Positions 1 to 8,627 of a DNA stretch of 52,544 nt are shown piece by piece (position 1 is the stretch's first letter; every line of letters begins with the position of its first letter). The notes under the pieces were generated by a model, which ran no database searches, was not told where the DNA came from, and saw only the letters and a program-made list of their open reading frames with translations. A program made the translations under genes and the position numbers. Source of the stretch: an uncultured Mycoplasmatota bacterium (GTDB lineage Bacteria > Bacillota_I > Bacilli_A > RF39 > UBA660); the NCBI GenBank assembly GCA_946498975.1, contig CAMMQC010000006.1, positions 1 through 52,544 on the forward strand, written 5' to 3'.

Positions 1-61
1 ACGTTCTAATTAAAAAGTATGGTTAGTTGTTTTCAGTGTACCCTAATTCAAAAAATATGTA

Positions 62-87
62 TAAAGTTTAATACAATTTAAACTTTA
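62..87. repeat. Perfect inverted repeat upstream of prsA
   Basis: Two perfect 10-bp arms (TAAAGTTTAA and its complement) are separated by 6 bases. Read on the minus strand, a T-rich run follows a few bases later, so it may end a minus-strand transcript that lies outside the window. It could also be an operator for prsA. The rest of 1-158 is AT-rich and shows no gene. Confidence 0.4.
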
Positions 88-158
88 AAATAAAAAAATA
101 GAAAATAAAGTTAAATTTTTTGTAGAAAATACTTGACTTTATTATGGGAGGAAATTAA

Positions 159-1163
159 ATGAAAAAAATAGTTAAAGTGACCGCAAGTGCTCTTGCAATA
201 TGCTTACTTGTTACTGGTTGTGGTAATAATGCTGAACTTAAAGATAATAATACAGTTGTTAAAACTGATGAAGGAAAGATTACAGCAGATCAGTTATATG
301 AAAGTTTAAGAGATAAGTATGGTATTGCATTACTTGTTGATATGATTGATCGTCAATTATTTGAGGAAAAGTATAAGACTGATGAAACTGAAGAAGAGAC
401 TATTGATGCTCAAATTGAGCAAATGAAGAGTCAATACAGTAATGACGAAGATGCATTTAATGCTGCTATTACTCAATATTTAGGTGTTGAAGATGAAGAT
501 GAATTAAGAGATATGTTATCACTTGAATATAAGAGAAATCTAGCGATTGAAGAGCATGTTCAAGACAGTATTACTGATGATGAGATAGAGAAATATTATG
601 ATGATGAAGTTATTGGTGATATTAAAGTTAGACATATATTGATTAGTCCTGAAACTACTGATGATATGTCTACTGAAGAACAGACTGAAGCTGAAGAGAA
701 AGCTAAGAAAGAAGCAGAAGATTTAATTAAAAAGTTAGATGATGGTGCTGACTTTGAAGAGCTTGCTAAAGAATATTCTGATGATACTGGTAGTGCTAGT
801 GATGGTGGTTTAATTGATTACTTTAATAAAGATGATAATATGGATGAAGCTTTCTTAAATGCATCAATTGATCTTGAAGAAGGTAAATATACAGAAGAGC
901 CTGTTCAATCTAGTTTTGGTTATCATATTATTCTTAAGTTAGATCAAAAGAAGAAACCTAAACTAAATAAGGTTAAAAATGATATAATAGAGACTTTAGC
1001 AGAAGAAAAGTTAAATGAAGATGCAGCACTTAGATATAATGCTTTAATAGAGATTAGAGAAGAGGCTGGTATTAAGTTTAACGATGATAGCTTAAAGAAA
1101 GATTATGATGAGTTAATGCAACAATTAATAGATAGTGTTAATAGTAGTACTACTGCTAGTTAA
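159..1163 (+). CDS. prsA: PrsA-like foldase lipoprotein (parvulin-type peptidyl-prolyl isomerase)
   Basis: Extracytoplasmic peptidyl-prolyl cis-trans isomerase that helps secreted proteins fold on the outer face of the membrane. The N-terminus is a lipoprotein signal: a Lys start, a hydrophobic stretch and the lipobox LVTGC with Cys21 as the predicted lipidated residue. A PpiC/rotamase domain spans about residues 155-260, with recognisable blocks (VRHILI, ADFEELAKEYSDD, GGLIDYF, SSFGYHII). It is flanked by charged helical segments, as in Bacillus PrsA, and 334 aa is a little longer than usual. The start has a GGGAGG ribosome site 7 bases upstream. A terminator follows, so it is monocistronic. 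Family assignment is firm; clients are unknown. Confidence 0.92.
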   Translation: MKKIVKVTASALAICLLVTGCGNNAELKDNNTVVKTDEGKITADQLYESLRDKYGIALLVDMIDRQLFEEKYKTDETEEETIDAQIEQMKSQYSNDEDAFNAAITQYLGVEDEDELRDMLSLEYKRNLAIEEHVQDSITDDEIEKYYDDEVIGDIKVRHILISPETTDDMSTEEQTEAEEKAKKEAEDLIKKLDDGADFEELAKEYSDDTGSASDGGLIDYFNKDDNMDEAFLNASIDLEEGKYTEEPVQSSFGYHIILKLDQKKKPKLNKVKNDIIETLAEEKLNEDAALRYNALIEIREEAGIKFNDDSLKKDYDELMQQLIDSVNSSTTAS

Positions 1164-1184
1164 TAGTAATCAAATTTAATAGTT

Positions 1185-1221
1185 AAGAGAAGTACACATT
1201 TTTAGGTTACTTCTCTTTTTT
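1185..1221 (+). terminator. Rho-independent terminator of prsA
   Basis: A 10-bp perfect stem (AAGAGAAGTA with TACTTCTCTT) with a 13-base loop is followed by a run of T. Its T-run abuts the -35 box of the next promoter. Confidence 0.85.
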
Positions 1222-1248
1222 GACAAAATAGATACTTTGTGATATAAT
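1220..1248 (+). promoter_or_regulatory. Sigma-A promoter of the 1280 gene
   Basis: Consensus TTGACA (1220-1225), 17-base spacer, consensus TATAAT (1243-1248). The start codon lies 31 bases further on, so the leader is short. Confidence 0.88.
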
Positions 1249-1279
1249 ATGCGACACAAGAGACGAAAGGGATGAAATA

Positions 1280-1975
1280 ATGAGAAAAGATATAACTCTA
1301 GAAACTAAGGAAAGATTAATACCTATTTATGAACAAGTAGAAAAAGATTTTAGTAAATTTCCTGATATTAAGACTACTGAAGATTTCTTTGCTTGGAGAG
1401 ATAATATAAAGAAGGAAATAGAAGATGAATTTGTGAAAGCTCAAAAGCCATGCGATGATGCTACAAAAAAGATATTGCGTAATAAAAAAGTAGAAGAAGC
1501 GATTCAAGGAAATGAGTCATTAGAAATGCTTTATGCTTGGACTAAATGTGATAGAATGGTTACTGGTACTAAAGCTATAATTCGTACTGTTAATGACAGA
1601 TATGGAATTGAAGATAATGATCATGTAATTAAGGCTAGTGATGTTTTGCATAATCATCTTATAGAAAATGGTAAAGGTAATGTCAGTGATTTATTTGATC
1701 TTTTTCAAATACAAGAACTTAATTTATTAGTAAAGTATCAAAACTATGAATTTAAACATATAACTAATCGTTTTGAATTTGAAAGATTAATATTTAAACA
1801 AGATGAATATCCTTGGCCTGCTCCTTTGTTTATCGCTGCTTTAAAAGCTTATGGTGTAGAAACTGAAGATTTACTTGCTATAGGAAGAAAGTTCTTATTT
1901 TTAGGTAAAAATTACATAGAAGAGGTTAAAAATAATTATTCTAATACAGAAGAGAAAAAGCATACACATAAATAA
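1280..1975 (+). CDS. Conserved-looking protein of unknown function, 231 aa
   Basis: I do not recognise a family. The product is soluble, highly charged and probably all-helical, with no signal peptide or membrane segment. It contains a short Trp/Pro patch near residues 178-184 (YPWPAPL) and a Lys/His-rich tail. It has a perfect sigma-A promoter, a good ribosome site (AAAGGG) and its own terminator, so it is clearly expressed as a single-gene unit and perhaps strongly. The neighbours (prsA before, recX convergent after) give no functional hint. Confidence 0.7.
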   Translation: MRKDITLETKERLIPIYEQVEKDFSKFPDIKTTEDFFAWRDNIKKEIEDEFVKAQKPCDDATKKILRNKKVEEAIQGNESLEMLYAWTKCDRMVTGTKAIIRTVNDRYGIEDNDHVIKASDVLHNHLIENGKGNVSDLFDLFQIQELNLLVKYQNYEFKHITNRFEFERLIFKQDEYPWPAPLFIAALKAYGVETEDLLAIGRKFLFLGKNYIEEVKNNYSNTEEKKHTHK

Positions 1976-2003
1976 AGGAGGTAATGAACTTATCTCCTTT
2001 ATT
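1971..2003. terminator. Bidirectional terminator between convergent genes
   Basis: AATAAAGGAG pairs perfectly with CTCCTTTATT across a 13-base loop. It overlaps the end of the 1280 gene and the end of recX and can serve both strands. Confidence 0.75.
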
Positions 2004-2748
2004 CTTTTGGTATATTAAAGCCTAAGCTATACATTTTTTGTTTAAGTTTATACTCTAGTTCTTTACCAGAGTATTTTTTACTTAATTTGTTATAATATTT
2101 TTGATATTCTTTTTTGGCAATATCATTATTTTCTTCTATATCAGTAGAGTTTAATACTTCTTTTATTATATCTTTAGAAAAGCCATTATTAATTAAATCT
2201 ACTTGTAATTTCTGTTTTAAAACTTTAGCACTTTTATTATGATTAGATTTTATTTTTTTGGAGATTAACTTCTCTATTTTTTCTTTTTCTAGAGAAACAG
2301 TATACTCTTCTAAAGCTTCATTATAATCATTAGGCTCTACTCCCTTTTTATCTAACTCTAAAGCTATTTTTTTAGGGCCTTTATTAGTTGTAATAATACT
2401 ATTATGAACATAACTTTTAGCATAGTTTTTATCATTAATATAACTTTGTTTTTCTAAAGTAGTGATAGCAAAGTCTATACTTTCCTTACTATACTTTTTT
2501 TCTGTTAGTTTTTTTCTTATCTCTTCTTTAGTTTTAATAGTTCTTTTTAAAGTCTTTAAAGTATCATAATAACTCTCATAGTTTTTATTATCTTCAATTA
2601 TCTTATTAAGATCATCTTCTTCTATAGTCTTTGTTATTAAAAGTTCATATTTTAATATTATCTCTTCATAAAAATCATAAGAGTTAAAATTATCTAAATA
2701 AATAGTATATAAACCATTAGGTCTTTTCTTAAACTTTTCTATTTTCAT
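1999..2748 (-). CDS. recX: RecX-family regulator of RecA
   Basis: RecX proteins bind RecA filaments and inhibit strand exchange and coprotease activity. The protein has the characteristic three-helix repeats: a segment around residues 65-110 (TKEEIRKKLTEKKYSKESID, then SYINDKNYAKSYV) and a second block with KGPKKIALELDKKGV. At 249 aa it is close to the Bacillus form (about 264 aa). The start has an AGGAGG site, and it begins 10 bases after the radical SAM gene stops, so the two are probably cotranscribed. RecA itself is not in the window. Confidence 0.88.
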   Translation of the reverse strand: MKIEKFKKRPNGLYTIYLDNFNSYDFYEEIILKYELLITKTIEEDDLNKIIEDNKNYESYYDTLKTLKRTIKTKEEIRKKLTEKKYSKESIDFAITTLEKQSYINDKNYAKSYVHNSIITTNKGPKKIALELDKKGVEPNDYNEALEEYTVSLEKEKIEKLISKKIKSNHNKSAKVLKQKLQVDLINNGFSKDIIKEVLNSTDIEENNDIAKKEYQKYYNKLSKKYSGKELEYKLKQKMYSLGFNIPKE

Positions 2749-2758
2749 TAGTACCTCC

Positions 2759-3814
2759 TCATTTAATTACTTTATTAAAATGATATAACTGTTTACATAA
2801 AGGTCTTTTTCTAGTACCACTATGTAGTTCTACTTCTTCTAAATTCTCATAAATATTTGGTGTCTTTATACCAATACTATTAAGTGTCTTTAAATCATAT
2901 TCTTTAAAAGCTGCACATGGTAAAACATATTTAATAACTAGTTTACTTAACCCTGCTGTACATTTATGGGTATCTTCTCCTTGTAAATGAATTCCTACTC
3001 TTAAATTACCTTTAAATTTATCTTTACATCTATTAAATATTTCAATAAATTCCTTAAATTCATTTTCTGATAAAGAAAGTAAATCTTCATTAATTTTTCC
3101 TCTTCCTTGAGGAACAAAGTTTAAAATACTTAATTCATCAAATTCTGCTACATTTAACATTTCAATAATATCTTCTAATTCTTTATAATTAATTTTAGTA
3201 GGAATAAAATGAGCATCTGTATTTAGTCCAGAACTTTTCGCTTTTATCATTGAAAGAGTAACTAAATCAAATAAATCTTTAGTACCCATAATCTTATCAT
3301 AGATATTTCTATCCCAAGCCTCAAAATCAAAAACAATTTTATCTAAACCATTCTCTTTTAATAGTTTACAATCATAAGTGGAAAGATGGTCATACTTTTT
3401 TTCATCATAACTCAAATATATTGACATTTGTTTACTTATTAACTTTTCATATTCATCTTTAGGCATGCCTTCACTAAGATATGATTTATATGATTTTCTT
3501 AAATTAAATTCTAACTGTTCCCTATCAGATTCTGACATTTTAAAACGTTTCTTTATGCCACTAGTAAATAATACTGTTTTAATATTATTTAATTTACAAT
3601 ATCTAATCATTCTTAATAATTCAGGGTGTAATAAGGGTTCTCCTCCAGATAAAGATATTTCTTCTATTCCTCCCATACTCATAAAATAATCTATTACTTC
3701 TTTAAACTTTTTATATTCTATTATCTTTTGTTTATTAATAGAAGAACAAGACGAACAAAAAAGACAGTTGTTAGGACAAGTTTCAATTATTTCAAAACAC
3801 AGGTCTTTTAACAT
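2759..3814 (-). CDS. Radical SAM protein with CxxxCxxC cluster
   Basis: Radical S-adenosylmethionine enzyme. CPNNCLFC at residues 13-20 provides the three Cys that bind the catalytic 4Fe-4S cluster, and SGGEPLLHP around residue 56 is the SAM-binding GGE motif. A C-terminal part has further Cys residues (CTAGLSK near 282, LPCAAF near 297, RPLCKQ near 340), which might bind a second cluster as in SPASM/Twitch-type proteins. It is 351 aa and soluble. The substrate cannot be told, and no precursor peptide is obvious next to it. It shares a transcript with recX. Confidence 0.85.
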   Translation of the reverse strand: MLKDLCFEIIETCPNNCLFCSSCSSINKQKIIEYKKFKEVIDYFMSMGGIEEISLSGGEPLLHPELLRMIRYCKLNNIKTVLFTSGIKKRFKMSESDREQLEFNLRKSYKSYLSEGMPKDEYEKLISKQMSIYLSYDEKKYDHLSTYDCKLLKENGLDKIVFDFEAWDRNIYDKIMGTKDLFDLVTLSMIKAKSSGLNTDAHFIPTKINYKELEDIIEMLNVAEFDELSILNFVPQGRGKINEDLLSLSENEFKEFIEIFNRCKDKFKGNLRVGIHLQGEDTHKCTAGLSKLVIKYVLPCAAFKEYDLKTLNSIGIKTPNIYENLEEVELHSGTRKRPLCKQLYHFNKVIK

Positions 3815-3873
3815 ATATAATCACCTTCTTGCTAGTTATTGTAGCATATTAAACTAATTATTTAAATAAGATA

Positions 3874-3899
3874 AAACACATATCCTAATGATATGTGCC
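3874..3899 (-). terminator. Terminator of rpoZ
   Basis: CACATATC pairs with GATATGTG across a 5-base loop. Read on the minus strand it is followed by TTTT just after the rpoZ stop codon. Confidence 0.7.
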
Positions 3900-4114
3900 T
3901 ACTTATTTTTTTCAACTACCTTTAATTTACCCTCTAAAATCTCTTCTAAAGCTCTACCTATATTTTTACTACATTTATATTGGTTAAGAGCTAGTTGATA
4001 GTGTTCATCTTTAGTCATCTCTTTACTACGTCTTGCTGCAATATGAACTAATTCATATTTAGAATTTACAATATTTAGTAGTTTATCAATAGATGGATAT
4101 ATCACTTGTATCAC
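3899..4114 (-). CDS. rpoZ: RNA polymerase omega subunit
   Basis: The small omega subunit helps assemble the beta-prime subunit into RNA polymerase. At 71 aa it matches the short Bacillota form. The diagnostic parts are present: YPSIDKLLNIVNSKYELVHIAARRSKEM, where AARR is the conserved omega motif, and the ALEEILEGKL helix near the C-terminus. In many Bacillota rpoZ follows gmk; here it stands alone between a bile-salt-hydrolase-like gene and a radical SAM gene, with its own promoter and terminator. Confidence 0.92.
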   Translation of the reverse strand: MIQVIYPSIDKLLNIVNSKYELVHIAARRSKEMTKDEHYQLALNQYKCSKNIGRALEEILEGKLKVVEKNK

Positions 4115-4130
4115 ACTCCTTATTATTATC

Positions 4131-4210
4131 TTATAATTATAAAGAATATTTTACAAGCATTATGACACAATTAGACACTTTGTGACATGTAAAAGGCAAT
4201 AGTGTTATCT
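4131..4210. repeat. Intergenic promoter module, copy 1 (upstream of rpoZ)
   Basis: This stretch is recognisably similar to 5214-5293: both share the blocks ATAATTATA, TTTT-CAAG, TGACA-AATTAGA and ATGTAAAA in the same order. On the minus strand both contain a similar promoter (here TTGTAA, 17 bases, TAAGAT). It looks like a duplicated or conserved regulatory intergenic region. Confidence 0.45.
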
Positions 4211-4217
4211 CGATTAA

Positions 4218-5192
4218 TTAGTTTTGTAATCTTATTTGTTCTTCTTTTATTAATGGATATGAAATAAAATCTTTACTATCTAAATTTTCTTTATACATGT
4301 CAACTGCTGTAATTTGATGATTATCATAAGTAGTATAGTAATAAATACCTTTATTTGTATTACAACATGAGGTGTAAAGAGTTATCTCATATTTTCCATT
4401 TTCTATTTCACAACAACCTCTTTGTTGATCAACAGAGTTTAAGATATGAAAAAATTGACTGACACTTTCTTTTTCTGTGTCTTTAGAGATGGAATTAAGT
4501 TTTACAAAGGATGCTCTTATAAATCTAGATTGACTTGATAAGTCTCCGGGAAGTCCTATTGCACCCATTCCTCTACTATATCTTTTTAATTCAAAATCTT
4601 TACTAAATTTACATTCTGGTTCTCTATTAGATAGGTGCATATAATTGTTTAGAGCGAACATTTGCTTATCAAAGGTAGGATTATTTGTTAAGACTCCTAC
4701 TTTATTTTCATATATCTTAATTCCTTCTTTTACTGATTCTACAGTTATTGATTCTTTATCATCTGATATAAGCCAGTGTAGTTCTGCTAGTGGTAAATCT
4801 TTACTAAAAGGAACATTTAAAAAATTCATATTTTTAATTAACTCTTTCGCTTCTTTAACACTACTACATCTACTTAAAATCCAAGGGATGAATTCAAACT
4901 GAGTGATATTATCTTTTCCAATAATTTTATCATTATATACGGTATTACCTACAAAGTTTAAGCCTGCTATTCCTAGTCCTTTTTCATTAATGGCATCATA
5001 ATATAATGGATAGTTTCCAATAACAGTAGCCATTCCTATAATAGCATAATGATTATTTATATCACCTTTTTCTTTGAAATGAAATGGATAATTTCTTGGA
5101 GTGATAACTACTTCTTCATTATAAGAGATTTCATAATCTAAAGTACGTCCAAAATAAAAGTCTTTTGTTTTGTATGTTACAGCGGTACACAT
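4218..5192 (-). CDS. Choloylglycine hydrolase family (bile salt hydrolase / penicillin V acylase)
   Basis: Ntn-hydrolase that cleaves amides such as glycine- or taurine-conjugated bile salts. After removal of Met1, Cys2 becomes the N-terminal nucleophile (MCTAVTY). The FGRTLDYE block supplies the conserved Arg16 and Asp19, and the Asn-rich VLTNNPTFD and the FYIRAS/RFIRASFVK-type Arg region are also present. The length of 324 aa is standard for cytoplasmic bile salt hydrolases, and there is no signal peptide. It is a single gene between the CotD-like gene and rpoZ. Bile salt rather than penicillin V is favoured by the gut-type gene content, but substrate preference cannot be read from sequence alone. 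Confidence 0.88.
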   Translation of the reverse strand: MCTAVTYKTKDFYFGRTLDYEISYNEEVVITPRNYPFHFKEKGDINNHYAIIGMATVIGNYPLYYDAINEKGLGIAGLNFVGNTVYNDKIIGKDNITQFEFIPWILSRCSSVKEAKELIKNMNFLNVPFSKDLPLAELHWLISDDKESITVESVKEGIKIYENKVGVLTNNPTFDKQMFALNNYMHLSNREPECKFSKDFELKRYSRGMGAIGLPGDLSSQSRFIRASFVKLNSISKDTEKESVSQFFHILNSVDQQRGCCEIENGKYEITLYTSCCNTNKGIYYYTTYDNHQITAVDMYKENLDSKDFISYPLIKEEQIRLQN

Positions 5193-5213
5193 AATATTCC
5201 TCCTTTATTATAT

Positions 5214-5293
5214 ACTATAATTATAGAGAACTTTTTGCAAGATTTGTGACATAATTAGATATTTTTCTATGTAAAAAACCAAGATGGTTATCT
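5214..5293. repeat. Intergenic promoter module, copy 2 (upstream of the bile salt hydrolase gene)
   Basis: Counterpart of 4131-4210 with the same order of conserved blocks. On the minus strand it holds TTGCAA, 17 bases, TAGTAT as the likely promoter of the hydrolase gene. Its right end also contains the terminator of the CotD-like gene. Confidence 0.45.
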
Positions 5294-5300
5294 TGGCTTT
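5274..5300 (-). terminator. Terminator of the CotD-like gene
   Basis: CCAAGAT pairs with ATCTTGG around a 4-base loop. On the minus strand six T residues follow directly. Confidence 0.8.
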
Positions 5301-5638
5301 TAACGGAAGTTACAACATGAACCTTGGTCGATATTGCAGCATACATTTTCTTCACAACAAGTATATCTAGGGCAATAAGTATGTTTGAAAATGTGATGAT
5401 TAACTATTCTTGTATGGATTGGACATACATGAGGTACTTGATGAACGAAGGTTCTATTTATTTGACGTTGTTGTACTGGTTCCATAATTGGAGAGTTAGT
5501 AGTCATCATTCCCATATTTTGTCCCATACCCATAGTATTACTATTCATATTGATATCAATATTCATATCTTGGTCAACAACATTGTTATTGCCATCGATA
5601 GTAGATGTCATATCAATATCTTGATTATTAAATAACAT
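5300..5638 (-). CDS. CotD-like spore coat protein, His/Cys-rich
   Basis: A 112-aa protein in two parts. The N-terminal half is rich in Asn, Asp and Met (low complexity). The C-terminal half has the His/Cys spacing of Bacillus CotD-type inner coat proteins: FVHQVPHVCPIHTRIVNHHIFKH, then a run of paired Cys (YTCCEENVCC, GSCCNF). Such proteins are cross-linked into the spore coat and made in the mother cell. The start has an AGGAGG site 7 bases upstream. Assignment rests on composition and the HVCPIHTR-NHH pattern, not on a long alignment, so it is moderate. Confidence 0.6.
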   Translation of the reverse strand: MLFNNQDIDMTSTIDGNNNVVDQDMNIDINMNSNTMGMGQNMGMMTTNSPIMEPVQQRQINRTFVHQVPHVCPIHTRIVNHHIFKHTYCPRYTCCEENVCCNIDQGSCCNFR

Positions 5639-5698
5639 ACACTTTCCTCCTCTAGTATTAAGATATTCAGTTAGGAAATTTGTGTATAAATTATTTGC

Positions 5699-7006
5699 CT
5701 AAAATGGCATTTTAAAATTACCATTTTTCATTTGTTTCATCATTTTTTTCATACTTTCAAATTGGGTTAATAGTTTATTTACTTCTGATACTGATAATCC
5801 ACAACCTTTAGCGATTCTTGTTTTACGTGATGCTTTAATAATAGAAGGATTTCTTCTTTCTTCTTTAGTCATAGATAATATTATTGCTTCTATATGAGCC
5901 ATTTGTTTAGGTGGGATATTTACATTAGTTAATCCCATTTTTTTAGCACCTGGTATTAATTTTATGATATTTTCAAGAGGTCCTAATTTCTTTATTTGTT
6001 TTAATGTACTTAAAAAGTCTTCAAGATCAAACTTACCTTGTTGCATTCTTTTAGCAGTCTTTTCAGCTTCCTTCTCATCAATGGCAGCTTCTGCTTGTTC
6101 AACAAGGGATACGATATCACCCATACCAAGAATACGTCCTGCCATACGTTCTGGGTCAAAAGAATCTAGTCCATCTAGTTTTTCACTTACACCGATGAAC
6201 TTGATAGGTACATTAGTTAAGTGTCTTACTGATAAGGCAACACCACCTTTAGTATCACCATCTAACTTAGTAAGTATTACTCCTGTTAGTTTTAATTTAT
6301 CGTTAAAACCTGTAATAACATTAATAGCATCTTGTCCCATCATAGCATCTATTACAAGTAATGTTTCCTCAGGAGACACCGCTTCAGTAATATTTGCTAA
6401 TTCATCCATTAAGGCTTCATCTATTTGAAGACGTCCTGCAGTATCGATTAAAACATAGTCATAACCATTTTCTTTAGCATAATTAATAGCATTCTTACTT
6501 ATTTCTACAGGATTTCCTTTACCTTCACTATAAACTTCAATATTAAGTTCTTTACCAAGTTGTTTTAACTGGTCTATGGCTGCAGGACGATAAACATCAC
6601 AAGCGACCATTAAAGGTTTCTTACTCTTTTTCTTACGAAGATAGTTAGAAAGTTTTCCTATAGTTGTAGTTTTACCACTACCTTGAAGTCCTACTAACAT
6701 AAGAATGGCAGGATTTCCTGTTGTATTAAGTGGTGCAGAGTCTCCTCCTAATAATTCAGTTAATTCATCTCTTACTATCTTAACAAATAAATCTCCTGGT
6801 TTAATACTGGTTCTAACTTCTTCTCCTAAAGCTTTTTCTTTAACATTATTAACAAACTCTTTAACTACTTTATAATTTACATCTGCTTCTAGTAATGCTA
6901 GACGTATTTCTTTCATCATATCGCCGATATTATCTTCAGTAATTTTACCATAACCTTTTATCTTATGTAGAGCATTTTGTAATCTATCTCCTAAGCTTTC
7001 AAACAT
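5699..7006 (-). CDS. ffh: Signal recognition particle GTPase Ffh (SRP54)
   Basis: Protein component of the signal recognition particle; it binds signal sequences and 4.5S/6S RNA and docks with FtsY. Order: N domain about 1-85, G domain with P-loop GLQGSGKT near residue 105, DTAGRL near 190, TKLDGD near 247, then the Met-rich M domain from about 295 (KMGLTNVNIPPKQMAHIEAI, MTKEERRNP, KGCGLSVSEVN). At 435 aa it is slightly short because the C-terminal Met/Gly tail is reduced, ending MKNGNFKMPF. In many Bacillota ylxM sits next to ffh; here ylxM is with ftsY 8 kb away. Confidence 0.96.
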   Translation of the reverse strand: MFESLGDRLQNALHKIKGYGKITEDNIGDMMKEIRLALLEADVNYKVVKEFVNNVKEKALGEEVRTSIKPGDLFVKIVRDELTELLGGDSAPLNTTGNPAILMLVGLQGSGKTTTIGKLSNYLRKKKSKKPLMVACDVYRPAAIDQLKQLGKELNIEVYSEGKGNPVEISKNAINYAKENGYDYVLIDTAGRLQIDEALMDELANITEAVSPEETLLVIDAMMGQDAINVITGFNDKLKLTGVILTKLDGDTKGGVALSVRHLTNVPIKFIGVSEKLDGLDSFDPERMAGRILGMGDIVSLVEQAEAAIDEKEAEKTAKRMQQGKFDLEDFLSTLKQIKKLGPLENIIKLIPGAKKMGLTNVNIPPKQMAHIEAIILSMTKEERRNPSIIKASRKTRIAKGCGLSVSEVNKLLTQFESMKKMMKQMKNGNFKMPF

Positions 7007-7069
7007 ATTATCACTCTCTTTTCTTCTAATATTATAACTGATAAGTATGAAAAAGTAAAAAGAAAATGA

Positions 7070-7816
7070 TTAAATATCACTTTCAGTATTGGTTAGATTA
7101 TTAGCAAGAGTTGTTAACTCTTCAATTAAATTATTATATTCGTTTAAGATATTATCATCACTAATATAGATATCTGTATCAGTGTATTCTATATAATTAG
7201 CATTAGTTTCTAAGAATGTTAATATTTCATCTACTTTATCTAAAAATTCATTTAAATTATTAGATAGAGCCTCCATTTCTTCCTTAGTACTATTAAGCAT
7301 TTCTATATCTTTTTCAGTATACATAAGATCTAAGTAAAAATCATAATAATATTCACTATCATTAAGTTTATCTTTATCTATTAAGTTCTTAATAGTTTCT
7401 TCTTCACATAGACTACTAATATTTTCTATCTCTTTAGTAACTTTACTTTTAGTATTACTTATAAGAGTATGACTTTTTAAGTAATTAGGACTATCATTTC
7501 TTAGACTTTCAACAGTTAATATATTAGTTAATTCTTCATCATTTAAATAACTATTTATCGCTTTAACACTGTATGATAGACTCTTATAATACTTTTTAAC
7601 AGCTTCTTCTACATAGGCTCTATCTCCTGTTGTTTTAACTTCTATAGAATAATCATCTTTCGCTAAGTCTTTATTACTGTAGTTAATTATTTCTTGTTTT
7701 AATATGTCTTCTTCCTGTAATTCTTTAAAAGCTGTAAAGAATATTAATCCTATAATTATGACAACTGCTATTACAATACCAATAATTATCTTTTTAATAC
7801 TTTTTTTCTTTTTCAT
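7070..7816 (-). CDS. Membrane-anchored protein of unknown function, 248 aa
   Basis: I do not recognise a family. A Lys-rich start (KKKKSIKK) is followed by one hydrophobic segment at about residues 8-28, typical of an N-terminal signal anchor. The rest is acidic, helical and probably coiled-coil, with heptad-like Leu/Ile spacing, and no cysteines suited to a lipobox. It lies in the same direction as the next gene upstream (7884) and ffh downstream, and may be part of one transcript. A role at the cell surface or envelope is all the sequence suggests. Confidence 0.65.
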   Translation of the reverse strand: MKKKKSIKKIIIGIVIAVVIIIGLIFFTAFKELQEEDILKQEIINYSNKDLAKDDYSIEVKTTGDRAYVEEAVKKYYKSLSYSVKAINSYLNDEELTNILTVESLRNDSPNYLKSHTLISNTKSKVTKEIENISSLCEEETIKNLIDKDKLNDSEYYYDFYLDLMYTEKDIEMLNSTKEEMEALSNNLNEFLDKVDEILTFLETNANYIEYTDTDIYISDDNILNEYNNLIEELTTLANNLTNTESDI

Positions 7817-7883
7817 AAATTTTATCCTTTATTAAAATCAAATTTTTCTTATCCTTATAAATATTATTTTAGTATAAGCTATC

Positions 7884-8627
7884 TTAACTTTCTGGTATTT
7901 CTATATCTTCTATTTCCCCAAAATTAGAATAATTAACTGTGATTGTTGTTGTAGTAGGCATATTGTTAATATATGTAGAATAACTAGTTAAATCATAAGT
8001 AATTTTAACCACTTCATCTTCTTCATTAGTCTCTAAGGTTATTTTATTAGGAATATCGGCAATGTCAAGGTTAGTATTATTAATAATAGAGTCTATAGTG
8101 TTTGTAGTTATCTCATAATTATAAGAAGTATTACCACTTTCATACTCTGTTTTAGATACTAGATAAGCTTTTTCTAAGAATTTAGATATATTGTTATCAT
8201 CAGTGATATTATTAAAGTGATATAATTCACTAGTTACTTCGTATTTATCAGTAGTCTTTATTAAATTGATATTATCATAAATAAAGTAATTATAAAAGGT
8301 ATTATTACTAGCCATTACTCCTTCTATTTTGTCATCATTTTTATCTCCTGTAAAGTTAGTTACTGCACCGTTAATATTTTCTTCTCTTGTAAAATGATAA
8401 TTACCACTTTCGATACCATCTAATTTATATTCAGTATTAACTTTATTATCATTTTGTGTATCAACAGTTCTATTACTATTATAATTTGTTCTTATTAGAG
8501 ATATCAAAACGAAGAAAAAGATAAAATAAAAGATAAAGAAAAGTACGGCTCTTCCTCTTTTACTTTGATATAAATCTTTAATAAACTTGATATATTTATT
8601 TTCTTCCTTTTTCTTTTTTTCTTTCAC
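7884..8627 (-). CDS. Membrane-anchored protein of unknown function, 247 aa
   Basis: A strongly Lys-rich N-terminus (about 25 residues) precedes one transmembrane segment at about residues 28-48 (VLFFIFYFIFFFVLISLI). The remaining 200 residues are outside the membrane and rich in Asn, Thr and Tyr, with alternating strand-like patterns, so a beta-rich external domain is likely. The gene starts within the last bases of fmt (overlap of 4 bases), which implies translational coupling to fmt. The family was not recognised. Confidence 0.65.
   Translation of the reverse strand: MKEKKKKEENKYIKFIKDLYQSKRGRAVLFFIFYFIFFFVLISLIRTNYNSNRTVDTQNDNKVNTEYKLDGIESGNYHFTREENINGAVTNFTGDKNDDKIEGVMASNNTFYNYFIYDNINLIKTTDKYEVTSELYHFNNITDDNNISKFLEKAYLVSKTEYESGNTSYNYEITTNTIDSIINNTNLDIADIPNKITLETNEEDEVVKITYDLTSYSTYINNMPTTTTITVNYSNFGEIEDIEIPES

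Noticed and set aside
4118-4145. TTATAATTATAA palindrome near the rpoZ promoter as a PerR or Fur box
   Set aside because: The consensus needs a 7-1-7 arrangement; this is a 6-6 AT palindrome expected in such AT-rich DNA.
5324-5635. Open frame opposite the CotD-like gene (103 codons)
   Set aside because: Shadow of a low-complexity gene; the CotD-like frame has the AGGAGG site and terminator.
5964-6428. Long plus-strand open frame (154 codons) opposite ffh
   Set aside because: Entirely within the conserved ffh gene on the other strand, composition without protein-like motifs.
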